DNA from: Mycocentrospora acerina
Lineage: Eukaryota > Ascomycota > Dothideomycetes > Pleosporales
Assembly (NCBI GenBank): GCA_022701365.1
Contig: JAKUHH010000108.1
Coordinates: 1,294,392 to 1,358,391, forward strand
Direction of reading: 5' to 3'
DNA: 64,000 bases
Made by a program: the position numbers and the translations under genes. The notes below the pieces were generated by a model. It ran no database searches. It was not told where the DNA came from and saw only the letters and a program-made list of their open reading frames with translations. Numbering within the stretch: the first letter of the stretch is position 1; the number at the start of each line of letters is the position of its first letter. This document shows positions 43,767 to 55,092 of the stretch, one piece after another.

Positions 43767-45388
43767 AAACGTTAGGCATTTTTGAAATCTAGTACATGGC
43801 TTTATTAATGGCTTGTGCATCACTTTGATTTCCCCGCAACTGTGTCCGAAACCTACAATCTGTTTCATTGTTCGGTTGCTACCTTTCCAGGGACAACGAG
43901 AGATAAGATTTTGCTGGTTAGCGAAATGAGGGGCTGAACACGCGCAGGCAGTAGTAATGAGGCTTGTGAGATTCTTCCTCTTGATTTTGACATTTGTCCC
44001 TACCGCTACCCCGCCTAATCACACAAACACACATTATGGGTGACGGTGTACCTTGTAATCCCGTGACTTCGGTAAAACCCAATCGGTAAGAACTCCAGTG
44101 TTAATCTACCAATCAGCATCCATCATTTACGACCGAGCATTCGTAATTATAGCATCGTCGAGAGAGGTCTACTGACAGAGAAAGCTGGGACTTGTGGTTA
44201 ATTCATGTAAGATTCTGTCCCACTTCTATCTGCGTGAATATTCAGATGTGTAGCACAGTGTTATTACTTGTCTAAAGTTGTCTATTTGTGACCATCCCAC
44301 CCTGGCCTGTTTATCGTTAGAAACTCTCGGCATAATAACAAATGCAGATCACGTTCACGGCAGCAGCTGACTTGCGACATGTTTTATTTCTCTAGTCTTG
44401 TTAGGAGTTTAGTTCTGTTTCAAGGACTAGCTTGCTGTCGCACTATTTGGAGGATCTACTGATAGGCTATCATTCAATGTACGTGATGGCAAGTTATTTA
44501 TGAAACTATTATAGCTTACGGAGTTTGAAGTTATGGCTTAGTCTGGATGTCTTGACCTGTCTTGACCTGTCTTGGCAAAATGATGGCTACTGAGCACAAG
44601 CTACATGCTAAGCAATGACAAGCTCTCCACACTTTGAGCGAGAGTACATTAAGATTAAGAACTAAAGATTGAATTTACTAAAGTTTAAAGAAATAAAATC
44701 GATAAGATCCTTGTTGATGCACACCTCGTTAGGATCAGTTCTTATGTGCATCTCCCGTTCTTGGTTGTTTATATGTAAGGGTGATTCGTTAATTGAGTTT
44801 CAACAACATGCCTCTGGAACACATAGCAAACACACTCACTGTCCTTGTTTGCATCGTCATGCATGCACCAGTCGAGCTGCAAGTCTTCTGCGCCAGATGT
44901 GGATACCTCCAGTTTCAGAAAACTGTCGCAATGCATTGAAACCGATTCTACAAGTTGCCGAAGAATGCGCACTTACATCAAGAGACAGGCAATCTCCGCC
45001 TAAACCCACAAAACACTGGTTCGTGAAAACACGTTGTGCCCAGGCCCGATGACAGGCGTCAGATAGATGACAGCCTTGCTAAAGCATATGCGGCTCGCTC
45101 TGATCCTTGCTACAGATCATTGTTTGTAATGCCGCATGTCTATCAAAGCAGAATAGTAACAGGTAGATAAGATACGTAAATATCTTAACTTTAAATAACA
45201 GATAATTGAACGTTAAAATTATCAGCTATCAGCCTTCACTTTCTCTTCGTCACAACCAATCATTAGCTCTACTATATATCCTTTGTTTCTGAGCCGGTTG
45301 CATTTATTATTCACTTTCAACACTAGGTTTCTGAGTTTCAACGTCCAGCTAGATCGTTTCTTCCCACTACGCGTGCAAAATCGTCAGC
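43767..45388. other. intergenic, no gene supported
   Basis: Spacer between the divergently oriented astacin and His-rich genes. The 44669-45052 plus frame lacks domain or signal peptide support. The final ~120 bp contain an ACTATATATCC TATA-like stretch near 45270 ahead of the His-rich gene. Confidence 0.45.
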
Positions 45389-46721
45389 ATGGTTGTCTTC
45401 TCTCGTCTGGCTTTCACTCTGGGCGTTGTTGGCTTTCACTCCGCTGCCCTAGGCTATGCTGCCCTGAGCGATGAAGCTTCTTCGGCGTTTCTAAATAGCC
45501 CAGTGTCTTTGCCTTTACACTCTGACCCTGTGTCGCCTTCAGGCAGATTCAGAGGTTCTGATGGAGCAGGTGGTGAGTAACCACTTGTGTAGAACAGCAA
45601 GCGTTCAATTTTAACATCAAATCACAGGCCATAGCAGACCAAGTGGAGAGAGCCACAGCGAAGTAGCTAAGCCGAATAGCGGCCTTACTAGCAGCGCATT
45701 CTACAGCATCCAAACCACAGGCGGTAACAGGCCTGAAGCCAGCTTGGGAGTCGAACACTCAACTGGCTTCCCAAGCAGTCCCTGGTCTGCAGGCCCAACT
45801 AACCCCAAGAAGCGCACAGTCTCAACAGCAATCTCAGGCGAACGTCCTGAAGAAACAGGCCAACCTTTCCCTAGCAGAGGGTTTCTGTCTGATGCACCTT
45901 TCCCGAGTGGGGGTTCCCTATTGAACTTCCCCAGTGGTGTTGCCCATCCCTCTGGTCACCACAACTCACATGGAGGAAAACATCATAGCTCACATGGAGG
46001 AAAACATCAAAGCTCACATGGAGGAAGACATCACAGCTCACATGGAGGAAAGCATCATAGCTCACATGGAGGAAAGCATCATAGCTCACATGGAGGAAAG
46101 CATCATAGCTCACACGGAGGAGAACATCACAGCTCTCACGGCCAGTACAGTAGATATGCTCAGCCGACTGGAGGATTCGGTAATGACAGAGGCAACGGCA
46201 ACGGCAACGGTTCGAAGTCGGATGAAGCTGTTAGCGAGCGACATGAGCCTACTGCAGCTGCCTCTAGAGTTGAGAGGCGACAGGAAGTATCAGTAACAGC
46301 ATTGCGTCCTTGGAAGCCAAGCGGCACTTCTCCTTCAAACACACTTCCTTTAGACCCTAGACCTTCTGGGGTTCATCTTTCAGGATTCAGACCCTCAGTC
46401 ATACGTCCTTCTAGAACTCATCTCTCTAGTTCACACTCTTCTAGCTTGCACTCTTCTGGTTTGCCTGCTTCTGACACCCTGTCCTCTCGCAACGAGTGGC
46501 AAGCCGCGAGCAAAACCCTCTCAGGCCATCCTTCAGGGACTCCTCTGTCTAAGTCCCTTAGTGCCCTTCTTTACAGTACTCCTTGGTCTAAACCTAGCCC
46601 TTCTAAAAAATTCTCAGGCACTCTTTATTCAGAACCCGGGCCCTCTGGCAAGTCTGCTGGTGCTAATGCGCCCTTATCTGTTCCTAGCAGCTTTGCCACA
46701 TTAACTATTCGCGGCGCTTAA
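45389..46721 (+). CDS. secreted histidine-rich repeat protein, function unknown
   Basis: Two exons, 45389-45572 and 45628-46721 (55-bp GT-AG intron, phase 1), give 425 residues. A signal peptide (MVVFSRLAFTLGVVGFHSAALG) opens the protein. The middle carries seven full 8-residue repeats of consensus HHSSHGGK plus a partial eighth, then a glycine/asparagine-rich patch (GNDRGNGNGNG). The carboxy half is Ser/Pro/Thr-rich with short quasi-repeats (PSG, HLSS, HSSG). No catalytic domain is recognisable. Such histidine density could bind divalent metals or respond to pH; the Ser/Pro-rich tail suggests an O-glycosylated wall or surface protein. No GPI signal is evident. It is intact although surrounded by transposon debris near the telomere. 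A cell-wall structural protein or an effector are alternatives. Confidence 0.8.
45957..46142 (+). repeat. 24-bp coding tandem repeat (7 full + 1 partial)
   Basis: Units of 24 bp, consensus CATCATAGCTCACATGGAGG plus AAAG, run in frame through the His-rich gene. Adjacent units differ by 0-3 bases, mostly silent or conservative changes, so the array has expanded recently and may vary in copy number between strains. Confidence 0.97.
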
Positions 46722-47776
46722 GTGCAAAATCTAAAAGAAGGGTAAAACAAGGAATACATAAGTAGCTCTTCTGTGCATGTCTTAGTATTAGGTTGGTTAG
46801 AGTTAATTAAGTTAAAGTGTAGCAATGTCATATATTGTAAACTTTTTATCATCGCTAAAACCCTATAAGTTTGTATGTTGTTATTAATTGCTTGCGTATT
46901 ATTTTGAATTTCTTTGTCTCTGTTACTTCTCATAAATTAGATTATCTAGTCTGGGATAGACTTATTTTTTTTAACAGTAATAAGATGAACAGATATGCTA
47001 AAGCTGAGTTACTTTCGCGAACAAAAAAATGTAAAAAGATAGCTAATCTGATTTTGATTCTTGTTTTAAATTAAATTTACTAGTTTCTAATTAAGAACAA
47101 AAATCCTCGAAGTACATTATGTGCAGGTTAAGAAGACCTAACTAATGTAAGGCTACAGATTGTGCACAACTGTTACGATTGGGTTCTGAGACCTTCAGGC
47201 TAGAACAAGAAAGGTAGAAACCCCTTAACTAGAGGATTGAAGAGCCTAAGCCCTGACCGTTATTCCTAAATCAGATTACCTGATCTAATTTACGCTGCTC
47301 TGTGCATATTTAATGCCCTTGTTATCTGATTTTTAACTACTTACATTAAGTAGTGTGCAGCATAAGCCTTATGTTATGTGTTGCGTTGCGTTGCGTGCTA
47401 GATAATGTAGCACATACAGTCCTTATTATATTTGTAGTAAGTACTATTTACGCTATAGCTCTCTTAGAAACTTAAGTGTGCTAGGCTAAGCAGTTCTAAA
47501 AACTTATTTTTTATGTAAGTTTTTTTTTTTTTTACATCATTTATATTGTATTAATCTATCTAACTAGCTAGACTAAATACAATAATGCCTATGCAGACGC
47601 TAGTCTATAAGGCGCTGTTTTCCCTCCTAGGCTAAGCTCTCTTTTTCTAGAGCCCTAGAAGCCTAGTAAAACAGTAGTAGTGCTCTTACTACGTAGCTTG
47701 CTAACAGTAGGTTATTCTAAAGCAGGTCTATTTCGTTGTAGTAGGCCTTTAGGTCAAGGCTCCTGCAGCAAGCAGC
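46722..47776. other. AT-rich spacer with transposon debris
   Basis: No gene. From about 47516 to 47590 it contains an inverted match to 41968-42032 (poly-T run followed by ATTAATCTATCTAACTAGC). The rest becomes RIP-like toward the gypsy LTR. Confidence 0.55.
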
Positions 47777-48064
47777 TGTAACGACGCAGGTAAGAAGAGA
47801 GTGATCCGAATGGGGTCCGAAGTGTCCACTACTAGGCATATAGGAGTGCTGGGACTAGAGGGTAAACTAAAGATACTATTCTCTACACCTATAGGTCTTG
47901 TATAAAAGGATACAGAAAAACTACTCTACTAAGCTATACAGACTACTCCTCTTATATATCCCTTCTTAAGGTTGCTATCTAAGGCAAGTACAAATTAGGT
48001 AGCTGTTAGATAGGTGTTAGTTAACTTAGGGGTAATAATTAGATGTAATGTTATAAATATTACA
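47777..48064 (-). repeat. gypsy 3' LTR (RIP-mutated)
   Basis: 288 bp, on the plus strand starting TGTAACGACGCAGG and ending AATATTACA. It aligns end to end with the unmutated solo copy at 54805-55092; differences are almost all C-to-T or G-to-A (for example GGACTAGAGG against GGACTGGAGG). No matching TSD is seen because the other end of the element is missing. Confidence 0.88.
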
Positions 48065-48515
48065 CTACCCCCCCTCTGTATAGGCAGGAAGCCCTTTCTT
48101 ATAAGTATTAAAAACAGTAGTGTTTAAATAGTGTCTAGAACTAAAATTATATTTATTCTTTCTTATGTCTAAAGTTAGAATTATTTGTTTTATTCCTTTT
48201 GTATATTATGTATTACCTAAGGCTACTTAAAATATAGCCTTTTAGCTACTAATAATAGTATTATACTGTTGTGCAAGGTAATGTAATAATATTTCTGTCT
48301 TTTACTTTTAAAGAAAATTTTCTTTATTATTGCCTTAGCAATTGTCTTTTTTACCTTAAGATTAGTTCTTATATATTAAGGCTTCCCCTCTAAAATCTTA
48401 ATCTCCTTAGCAGTTAAGCTCTACGTTTCTTGTACATACCCTTCTTTAAGCCTTTTTAGAAGTGTTTTGCTAATAAGTATAGCAAAAAACCTACAACTAC
48501 AACTACAATTAAAAC

Positions 48516-48640
48516 TACAACAACAGCAGCAGCAATAACAACAGCAGCAGCACTAGCAACAGCACTAGCACTAGCATTAGCAGCAGCAGCACTAGCACTA
48601 GCAGCACCAGCACTAACAGCACCACTAACACCACTAACCC
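48516..48640 (+). repeat. CAG/CAA/CTA triplet-rich stretch
   Basis: Nearly uninterrupted AACAGCAGC/ACTAGCA-type triplets immediately upstream of the antisense ORF relic. A second CAG run (49336-49378) lies inside that ORF, where it encodes alanines. Confidence 0.85.
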
Positions 48641-48643
48641 ACC

Positions 48644-49537
48644 ATGCCTGTGCCTATGCCTATTAGTGCTCTTCTAGCTGCTTTCTAAGTAATGTGCCTT
48701 TAGGCAATATATTTATTTTTGCAAGGAGAACTTATAGAGTTTAACTTCTTCTTAGAGAAGTTAAAGAAGTATATATATTATACTTCTAAGAAAGAGAAGT
48801 ATTATATAGTAAGTATCTAGAACCCCCCCTTCTCTTTACCTTCTGTAAGAGTTATACTAATTATTAAGTAAGTTCCTATATACACTAAGTTAGAATAGAG
48901 GTTATTTTAGTTAGTAGTAGAGAGTTAGAAGGCTACAGTAAGTAGCAAGATAGCAGAGGCTACTATTTTAGCTTATTTAAGTATTATAGTTTAGTACACT
49001 AAAATTTTAGTTAACTGTGTACAGGTAATATTAGCGTAAGGTAAAGTTCTAGTAGAAGAGGTAGCTAAGGCATTCTACTATCTAATAGCTTTTAAACTCT
49101 TAGTAATTTAAAATAAAGTTATTAATCTAGTAAAGGTCTTAGACTGCATAGAGGCTTATCTAAGAGTTTTAGAGTCTTCTCTTAGTAGAACTGCTAAGGG
49201 TATAGCTAAAATGGATAGTTCTAAGAGAGTCTTAGGTAAAAAAGAGGTAGAAGAGGGTTATAGAGGGTGTAGGAGGAGTAGTAGTTTAAGAGTAAAGAGT
49301 AGCTAGGTAAGGAAGCTTACAGCAAAAGCAGCAGCAGTAGTAAAGAAGAAGAAAGCAGCAGCAGCAGCAGCAGCAGCAAAGAAGAAAGGGAAGGCAAAGG
49401 AGAAAGAGGTAGAGGAGGAAGAAGAGTTAGAAGACTTATTTCTTAAAGAAGAAGCAGAGAAGGCAGAGATTATAAAGGCAGAGATTATAGAAGATAAGAA
49501 AATAGAGGGTACTATAGCAGGCCTTTCTAAAACCTAA
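48644..49537 (+). pseudogene. accessory ORF relic antisense to gypsy pol
   Basis: From the ATG at 48644 to the TAA at 49535-49537 one frame of 297 codons can be followed without frameshift, broken only by about ten TAA/TAG codons of the kind RIP makes from CAA/CAG. The start is MPVPMPISALL. A leucine/isoleucine-rich middle follows, then KKKKAAAAAAAAKKKGKAKE and an acidic EVEEEEELEDLF tail. It lies between the pol 3' end and the 3' LTR of the gypsy element, on the opposite strand. No domain is recognised. It could be an accessory gene of the element or a captured host gene. Preservation of a single frame indicates that it once coded for protein. Confidence 0.6.
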
Positions 49538-49599
49538 TCTAAACAGTCTCTTCTTCTTTTATATAACATATAATTAAAAATAAGAATTATAATCCCTTA

Positions 49600-52500
49600 C
49601 TGAATTATTCTCTAAGTTTAATATATCTTCTACCTTATCTTCTTAGGCTTATATCTAGCTATTAAGTCCCTATAGTAGGCTAGCCTTATTTAGATACTTC
49701 TTATAAAAAGCTTTTAATTTATAAGAAGATCTTATAAAATTTAAGGCTTTATACTAAATAAAGTCTACGTTATATCTAACTTAGCTAACTTAATATTTTA
49801 GAGTAGACTAGTAGACTTTGCTAGTAAGTATCTCTTCTATTTTTTATTTATTTATACTATAAATTAGGTCTCTAGTAGGCTTTAGTGCCTCTTATCTTAG
49901 TAAAAAGTCTTAAAGGTCCTTATATAAGATGTTTAGTATAAAGACGTTGTATATATGTAAACCTAAAAGTAACTTTAACTAAGAAGAGTGCTTAACTTGC
50001 TTAAGTACCTTAAAAAGCTCTTTTTATTGCGCAGATAGCTTTTAGCTAGGTCTTAGGTTAGTTAGATTTTTAGTAGACAAGTACACTATATCTCTAACTT
50101 GCTAATCTACTAGTTGTTAGTACTTATTAACTATAGCTTGCATTTAGGCCTAGGCCTTTTCTATATTATCTTTAGTTGTCTATCTCTTTATAATAAGTAG
50201 TAGAGAGCTTAACTTTTACACATATAATTTAACAGAACTTTAACTAGAAACTAGAAATAAATTAGAGACCTTAGTCTAATATAATTGTATTAGAAGTATA
50301 TCTAAAATAGTATACTTATTAGACAAACAGGTTTACTATGCCTTAGGCGTTAATTATCTTGTAACAAGTAATAGTAATAGCTTACTTAGACAGTTAATTA
50401 ATAATTACTATAATCTAGTTATATTTAGCTTAATTCTTTAAGAAATTTTTAAAATTAATATATAAGTGCTGTATTAGTCTTTAAAGAACAGGCAATAGGT
50501 AGAGGTATCTAGGAAAACAGGACTGTCTTAGATACCCTTTTTAATAAGGAATGCAATTTTGTATATACTATTAATAACTAGCCTCTATGCTTTTCTAATA
50601 GTACTGCTAAGCTAGTAACTAATAAGTCTTCTTAGCGCTAAGGTGTGCTGTAGAGATTTAATTATATACCTTATAAATAAGCTAGGTATATAAAAAAGAA
50701 GCTCTAGATAAGCAGAGTTAGTCTTAGTAGAATAAGAGTCTATTACTAATCTAATAGTAGTTTAGTAGTTTTACTTATTATTCTTTAAAGGATAACTAGT
50801 TTTTATAGAAAACTATATCTATTAGTTCTAAAGAGTTAAAAGCTATAGGGGTTATATTAGGGCATAAGGTATTAATAAATATTATCTGTTAAACTTAAGT
50901 TTAGAGGTATGTCTAGGCTAGATTAGTATTAATTTAGCTATAAAGATAATAAGGTCTAAGTAAGACTTATAATTAATTATCTTCTTAAGTAGACTTTAAC
51001 TAGCTCTAATCTTATTCTTATTAGCTAAAGATATTAGCTCTCTTATTATTCTTGCCTAGAGTATACTTAATTTAGAAATTAAAGGGAGCTAAGGCCTTAG
51101 ACTATTATGCTTATCTAGCATTAAGTACCTTAGTAGTTATAAAGTATTCTAAGGCATAATAGTCTAAAAGGACTAGGACTTAAGTCTAAATAGATATTAG
51201 TTTAGCTCTCTATTTTAAGAAGGCTTATAAAATAGTAAAAAGTTCCTTATTATATATTTCTTAGTTAAGCTTAGCTCTAGATAGGACCTTGCTATAGAAA
51301 GTAATAAGGTACTATTTCTTATTAGGGTGTTTTTATAATAAGACCCCTGCTACTATACTATTAGACATATCTATTTTAATCTTAGTGTTATAGTTAAGCT
51401 TAAAGTAGTATAAGGTTAGTATAGCTAAAAGGGCAGTTTTAAGGAGATAAAAGGCCTCTTTGCACTCTAGAGTCTATATAAATAGTATTATAAGGCTTTA
51501 TAATACAATAAGAGGTTTTATAACTTAAGAAAAACTAGTAATAAATTAATAGTAGAAACTTATAAAGCCTAGAAAAGACTTTAGACTTATAATAGTAGTA
51601 GGATTTTCTTAGTTCTTTAAGGCTTCTACTTTTTTTAAGTTAACTTTAATAATTTTATTAGTTAATATATATCTAAGTTACTTTGTATAGGTAATGTAGA
51701 ACTTGCTTTTCTTAATATCTACTTAAAGGCTAGCAGCATGCAGTCGTTCTAGTACCTGCTTTATATGCTATTTGTAAGTAATAAGGTCCTCTAAATAGAT
51801 TAAGATATTATCTAGATAGGTAATATAGAAATTATCTAGAAAGGTAATTAATATATTATTTATAGACTGTTAGTAGGTTGCAGAGCTGTTGTAAAGGCTA
51901 AAGAGTAGTACCTTATATTTATATATCTTGTAATAGGTCTAGAAAGTAGTATATTCTTTAGAGTCTAGGTTTATATAGATACAGTAAAACACAGAATAAA
52001 TGTTAAACTTAGTAAAGATCTTAGCCTTTAATAAACAGGCTAAGAGCTTATCTATATAAGGAATTAGATAGATGTCTTTATAGGTAAGATTATTTAGTTT
52101 GCAGTAATCTACACAGATGCAGAGGTCTCTGTTTACCTTTTATACACACAGGATAAGGGAGGTAAAAGGGCTATAACTATAATTAATTAAACCCCTTTAG
52201 AAGTTTTCTTAAATGTAATATTTAGTAGCTTCTAGCTCTTCTTTGTTTTATTTATACAGAGGGCTGTAACTATTTAGTAAGAGTTCTATTGTCAGGAACA
52301 CGCCTCCCCAAGAGGTATCTTGAGTCATTCAAGAGTACCAGGTCCCCAGGGGGGCCGTACCGGCCCACTACGTCAGCTAAAAAGGGGATCCAGGTCATCT
52401 GTGGGGGGCTGGTGGACCTTAGGATATAAATATATATATATCCTACCAGAATCCTACTATAGAGTTAGCAATTCATTAAATAAATACACGTATGCTATAC

Positions 52501-53480
52501 AGACACTCTACTTACCTTAATACGTGAGGTTTGAAGGGTTCTTACATCTATTAGTATAATTTTATAGTTATATAGTTAAAAGTCTAGAAGAACCTCTGCA
52601 GCACTCTTACTAAAGACATCTTAAAAAGAGTAATAATAGAGTAGTAATTAGTCTTATATTAAGGCTGTATTATTAGAGTTATCTTCTAGACTCTTTTTAT
52701 CTAAAATTTATTTAATTTTATAAAGGCTAGTAATAAAGAATTTATTTTTTTAGTATTTTATATTAAAGTAGAAAGTATTAGCAGAAATAAGAGTAATATA
52801 AAAAGCAGGTTTAGTAAAGACAGGTTTAGGTAAAAGTTAGATATGTTTTAGTGTTAGATCTTATGTAATAAAAGGCAAGAACTTCTAACTCTTTAAGAGT
52901 TAAAGCATGCCTTAAATCTTATAGATAGCTAATATTACGCTGTGTCTCTCTTAATAGTCTTCCTATTCTTATAGCTTATCTTATTATGTAATATCTAAGG
53001 CAATAGTTTTAGCAGGAACAGTTTAGTTAAGAGTTATAAAGATTAGTAGAGCAGGATTGTAAATAACAAGATAGCAACCTAGCTAGATAATCTAGGAGTA
53101 GTCTATATCTAACTTTAGTTTAAAACATTTTATCTGTTTAATTCTAATTATATAATCTTGCAAGCTAAGATCTACTATTATAAATAAATAGTTATAAATC
53201 TTCTTCTTATTAATAATTAGATACAAATAAATATACTAAGTTACTAGAGAAGAGATTTTGTCTTAGAAACCCTTAACTATAACCTAGAAGAGTAGCTTTT
53301 AGATAAGAGTCTAAAGAGCTAATAAAATAGAAGTAGTAATTTTTAAATATAGGAAAAGATAACCTTAAGTTCTAGTATTAATTAAGGAGTATAATTAGAC
53401 TCTAAGGCCCTTAGTATAAATAATAGAAAGAGAAAAGAAATATAGTCCTCTAAACAGATTTAAGAGACTAAGATTAAATA
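49600..53480 (-). pseudogene. gypsy pol relic (RT, integrase, chromo region)
   Basis: On the minus strand near 51783-51830 the frame reads TYLDNILIYLEDLITY, which is the gypsy reverse-transcriptase YLDDILIYS motif with one D changed to N by a G-to-A change. Near 49690-49735 SSYKLKAFYKKYLNKAS matches the region next to the chromodomain in fungal chromoviruses (SPHKL-DFH--YP-KPGPP). Many TAA/TAG codons interrupt it. The region also contains the LTR insertion at 52290-52546. Non-functional. Confidence 0.75.
52290..52546 (+). mobile_element. unmutated solo LTR in gypsy relic, TSD TCTAT
   Basis: 257 bp starting TGTCAGGAACACGCC and ending GTTCTTACA, flanked by the perfect TSD TCTAT (52285-52289 and 52547-52551). 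Its GC-rich first half contrasts sharply with the TA-rich surroundings, so it inserted after the host element decayed or was too short to be targeted. The ends match the 8722/16085 family but the centre differs, so it is a subfamily. The open frame inside it is not a gene. Confidence 0.9.
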
Positions 53481-54804
53481 GGTTATATGTCAGCCTACGA
53501 CTGAGAGCGCACGAGTGCAAGCACGTGTGCTCGCACGTGAGCACTTGACTCCTATATAGTCTCTGAGTCCTAGACTCTTAATAAAACAACAAGTTCCTCC
53601 TAATTGTTTACTTACAGTTATAAGCCTAGATTGCTTTAGCAATTAACAAAATTTATCTATCTTTTCTATCTTTTCTATAGCTGCTAGCAACACCTAGCTA
53701 CAGCTATCTATCTATTTATTAATCTATCTATTGATCAATCTATCTATTAATCAGCACCAATTAATCTATTGTGTGTAAGACTGTAGCAACAACAGCAACA
53801 GCAGCTTAAGCAACAGCAGTCTACCACTACTACTACTATAACACTCCGCAGTGACTTATCAGTTGCTTAATTAACTGTCATCCTAGACAAACTAGCAGAC
53901 TAGGAAGCATAGTATTAACTACACTAAGAAAGAGCTGTAGTAGACAGTATATAGGAGTACTATAATATTACTTAATCTAAAGATAAGTTACTTATCTGTA
54001 TAGCTCCTTAGAAACCTACTGCATAATAGGTTAAACTAGATATAATATCTATTAGTAACTTAAACGCAGCAGAGCAGGCGCTCTACATTAAGCTGCTCTA
54101 TAACTAGAGGCAAGAGCAGGCAGAGTACACTAAACTAAAACATAGGGAGGGTAAACTAATAATAGAGATTAGCAGCATAATTACTATATACTATCTCTAT
54201 CTAATCTCTAACATAGAGGACCTACACAGTAGGCTAATAGCCTTAAAACAGCAGCTAGTACTAACTACTGCTATACAAGCTTAAGAGCTTATTATTAAAT
54301 ATAGAGCACTGCAGGAGAAGCCTTAAAGAAGAGATATTAAATATTAGTTAGATTACCAGATTTATATTATTAACTAATATAGGCAGGCTAAACTACCTAA
54401 AACTACAGGCTATTAAGTATAAGATAACTTTCTAACTATAGTAAAGAGTATAGCACTAGAATAAGCTGCAGCTGCTTACTAAAGCTTAATAGAAAAAGAG
54501 ATCTTAGAGAAAGTAGAGACTATTAAATCTCTTGCAGATTATATCTCTTAATTTAGGACCTACTATTAACGCACTAGACAGGCTACTACTACACTACTAG
54601 TAACATTTGCAACTCTAGGCGTAGCACTAGGCTACTATAAAGCTTAAGCTTAAGGCTTAACTTAAGGCTTAGCTTATAGCTAAAGATAGAGATAAGCTCT
54701 TAGCAATCTACAATTTACACTAAAGTATATATATAGAGATAAGTACTACTATTCTAAGTGCTTTTATCTTATCTTAGATTAGCTAAAAAGCTTTAAGCTA
54801 TATA

Positions 54805-55092
54805 TGTAACGACGCAGGTTATAAGAGAGTGATCCGAATGGGGTCCGAAGTGTCCACTACTAGGCATATGGGAGTGCTGGGACTGGAGGGTAAACCAAAG
54901 ATACTATTCTCTACACCTATAGGTCTTGTACGAAAGGATACAGAAAAACTACTCTACAAAGCTACACAGACTGCCCCCCTTATATATCCCTTCCTAGGGT
55001 TACCATCCGAGGCGAGTACGAATCGGGTGGCTATCGGATGGGTGTTGGTTGACTCAGGGGTAATGATAGGATGTGACGTTGTGAACGTTACA
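54805..55092 (-). mobile_element. unmutated solo gypsy LTR inside copia element
   Basis: 288 bp starting TGTAACGACGCAGG and ending AACGTTACA, same length and family as the gypsy 3' LTR at 47777 but free of RIP-type changes. The flanks are ATATA and CTATA, a one-mismatch candidate TSD. It is the least altered sequence in this block and postdates decay of the copia element. Confidence 0.85.

Noticed and set aside
45957..46142. regular 24-bp repeats resembling a CRISPR array
   Set aside because: The units are contiguous, without spacers, and in frame with a spliced secreted protein; CRISPR arrays are not expected in a fungal chromosome.
52320..52520. 66-codon open frame in the subtelomere
   Set aside because: Lies inside the 257-bp LTR with TSD TCTAT; it is open only because this LTR is not RIP-mutated.
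47777..55092. 47777 and 54805 LTRs as the two ends of one 7.3-kb element
   Set aside because: The flanks do not form a TSD, one copy is mutated and the other is clean, and the second lies inside the copia element, so they are separate insertions.
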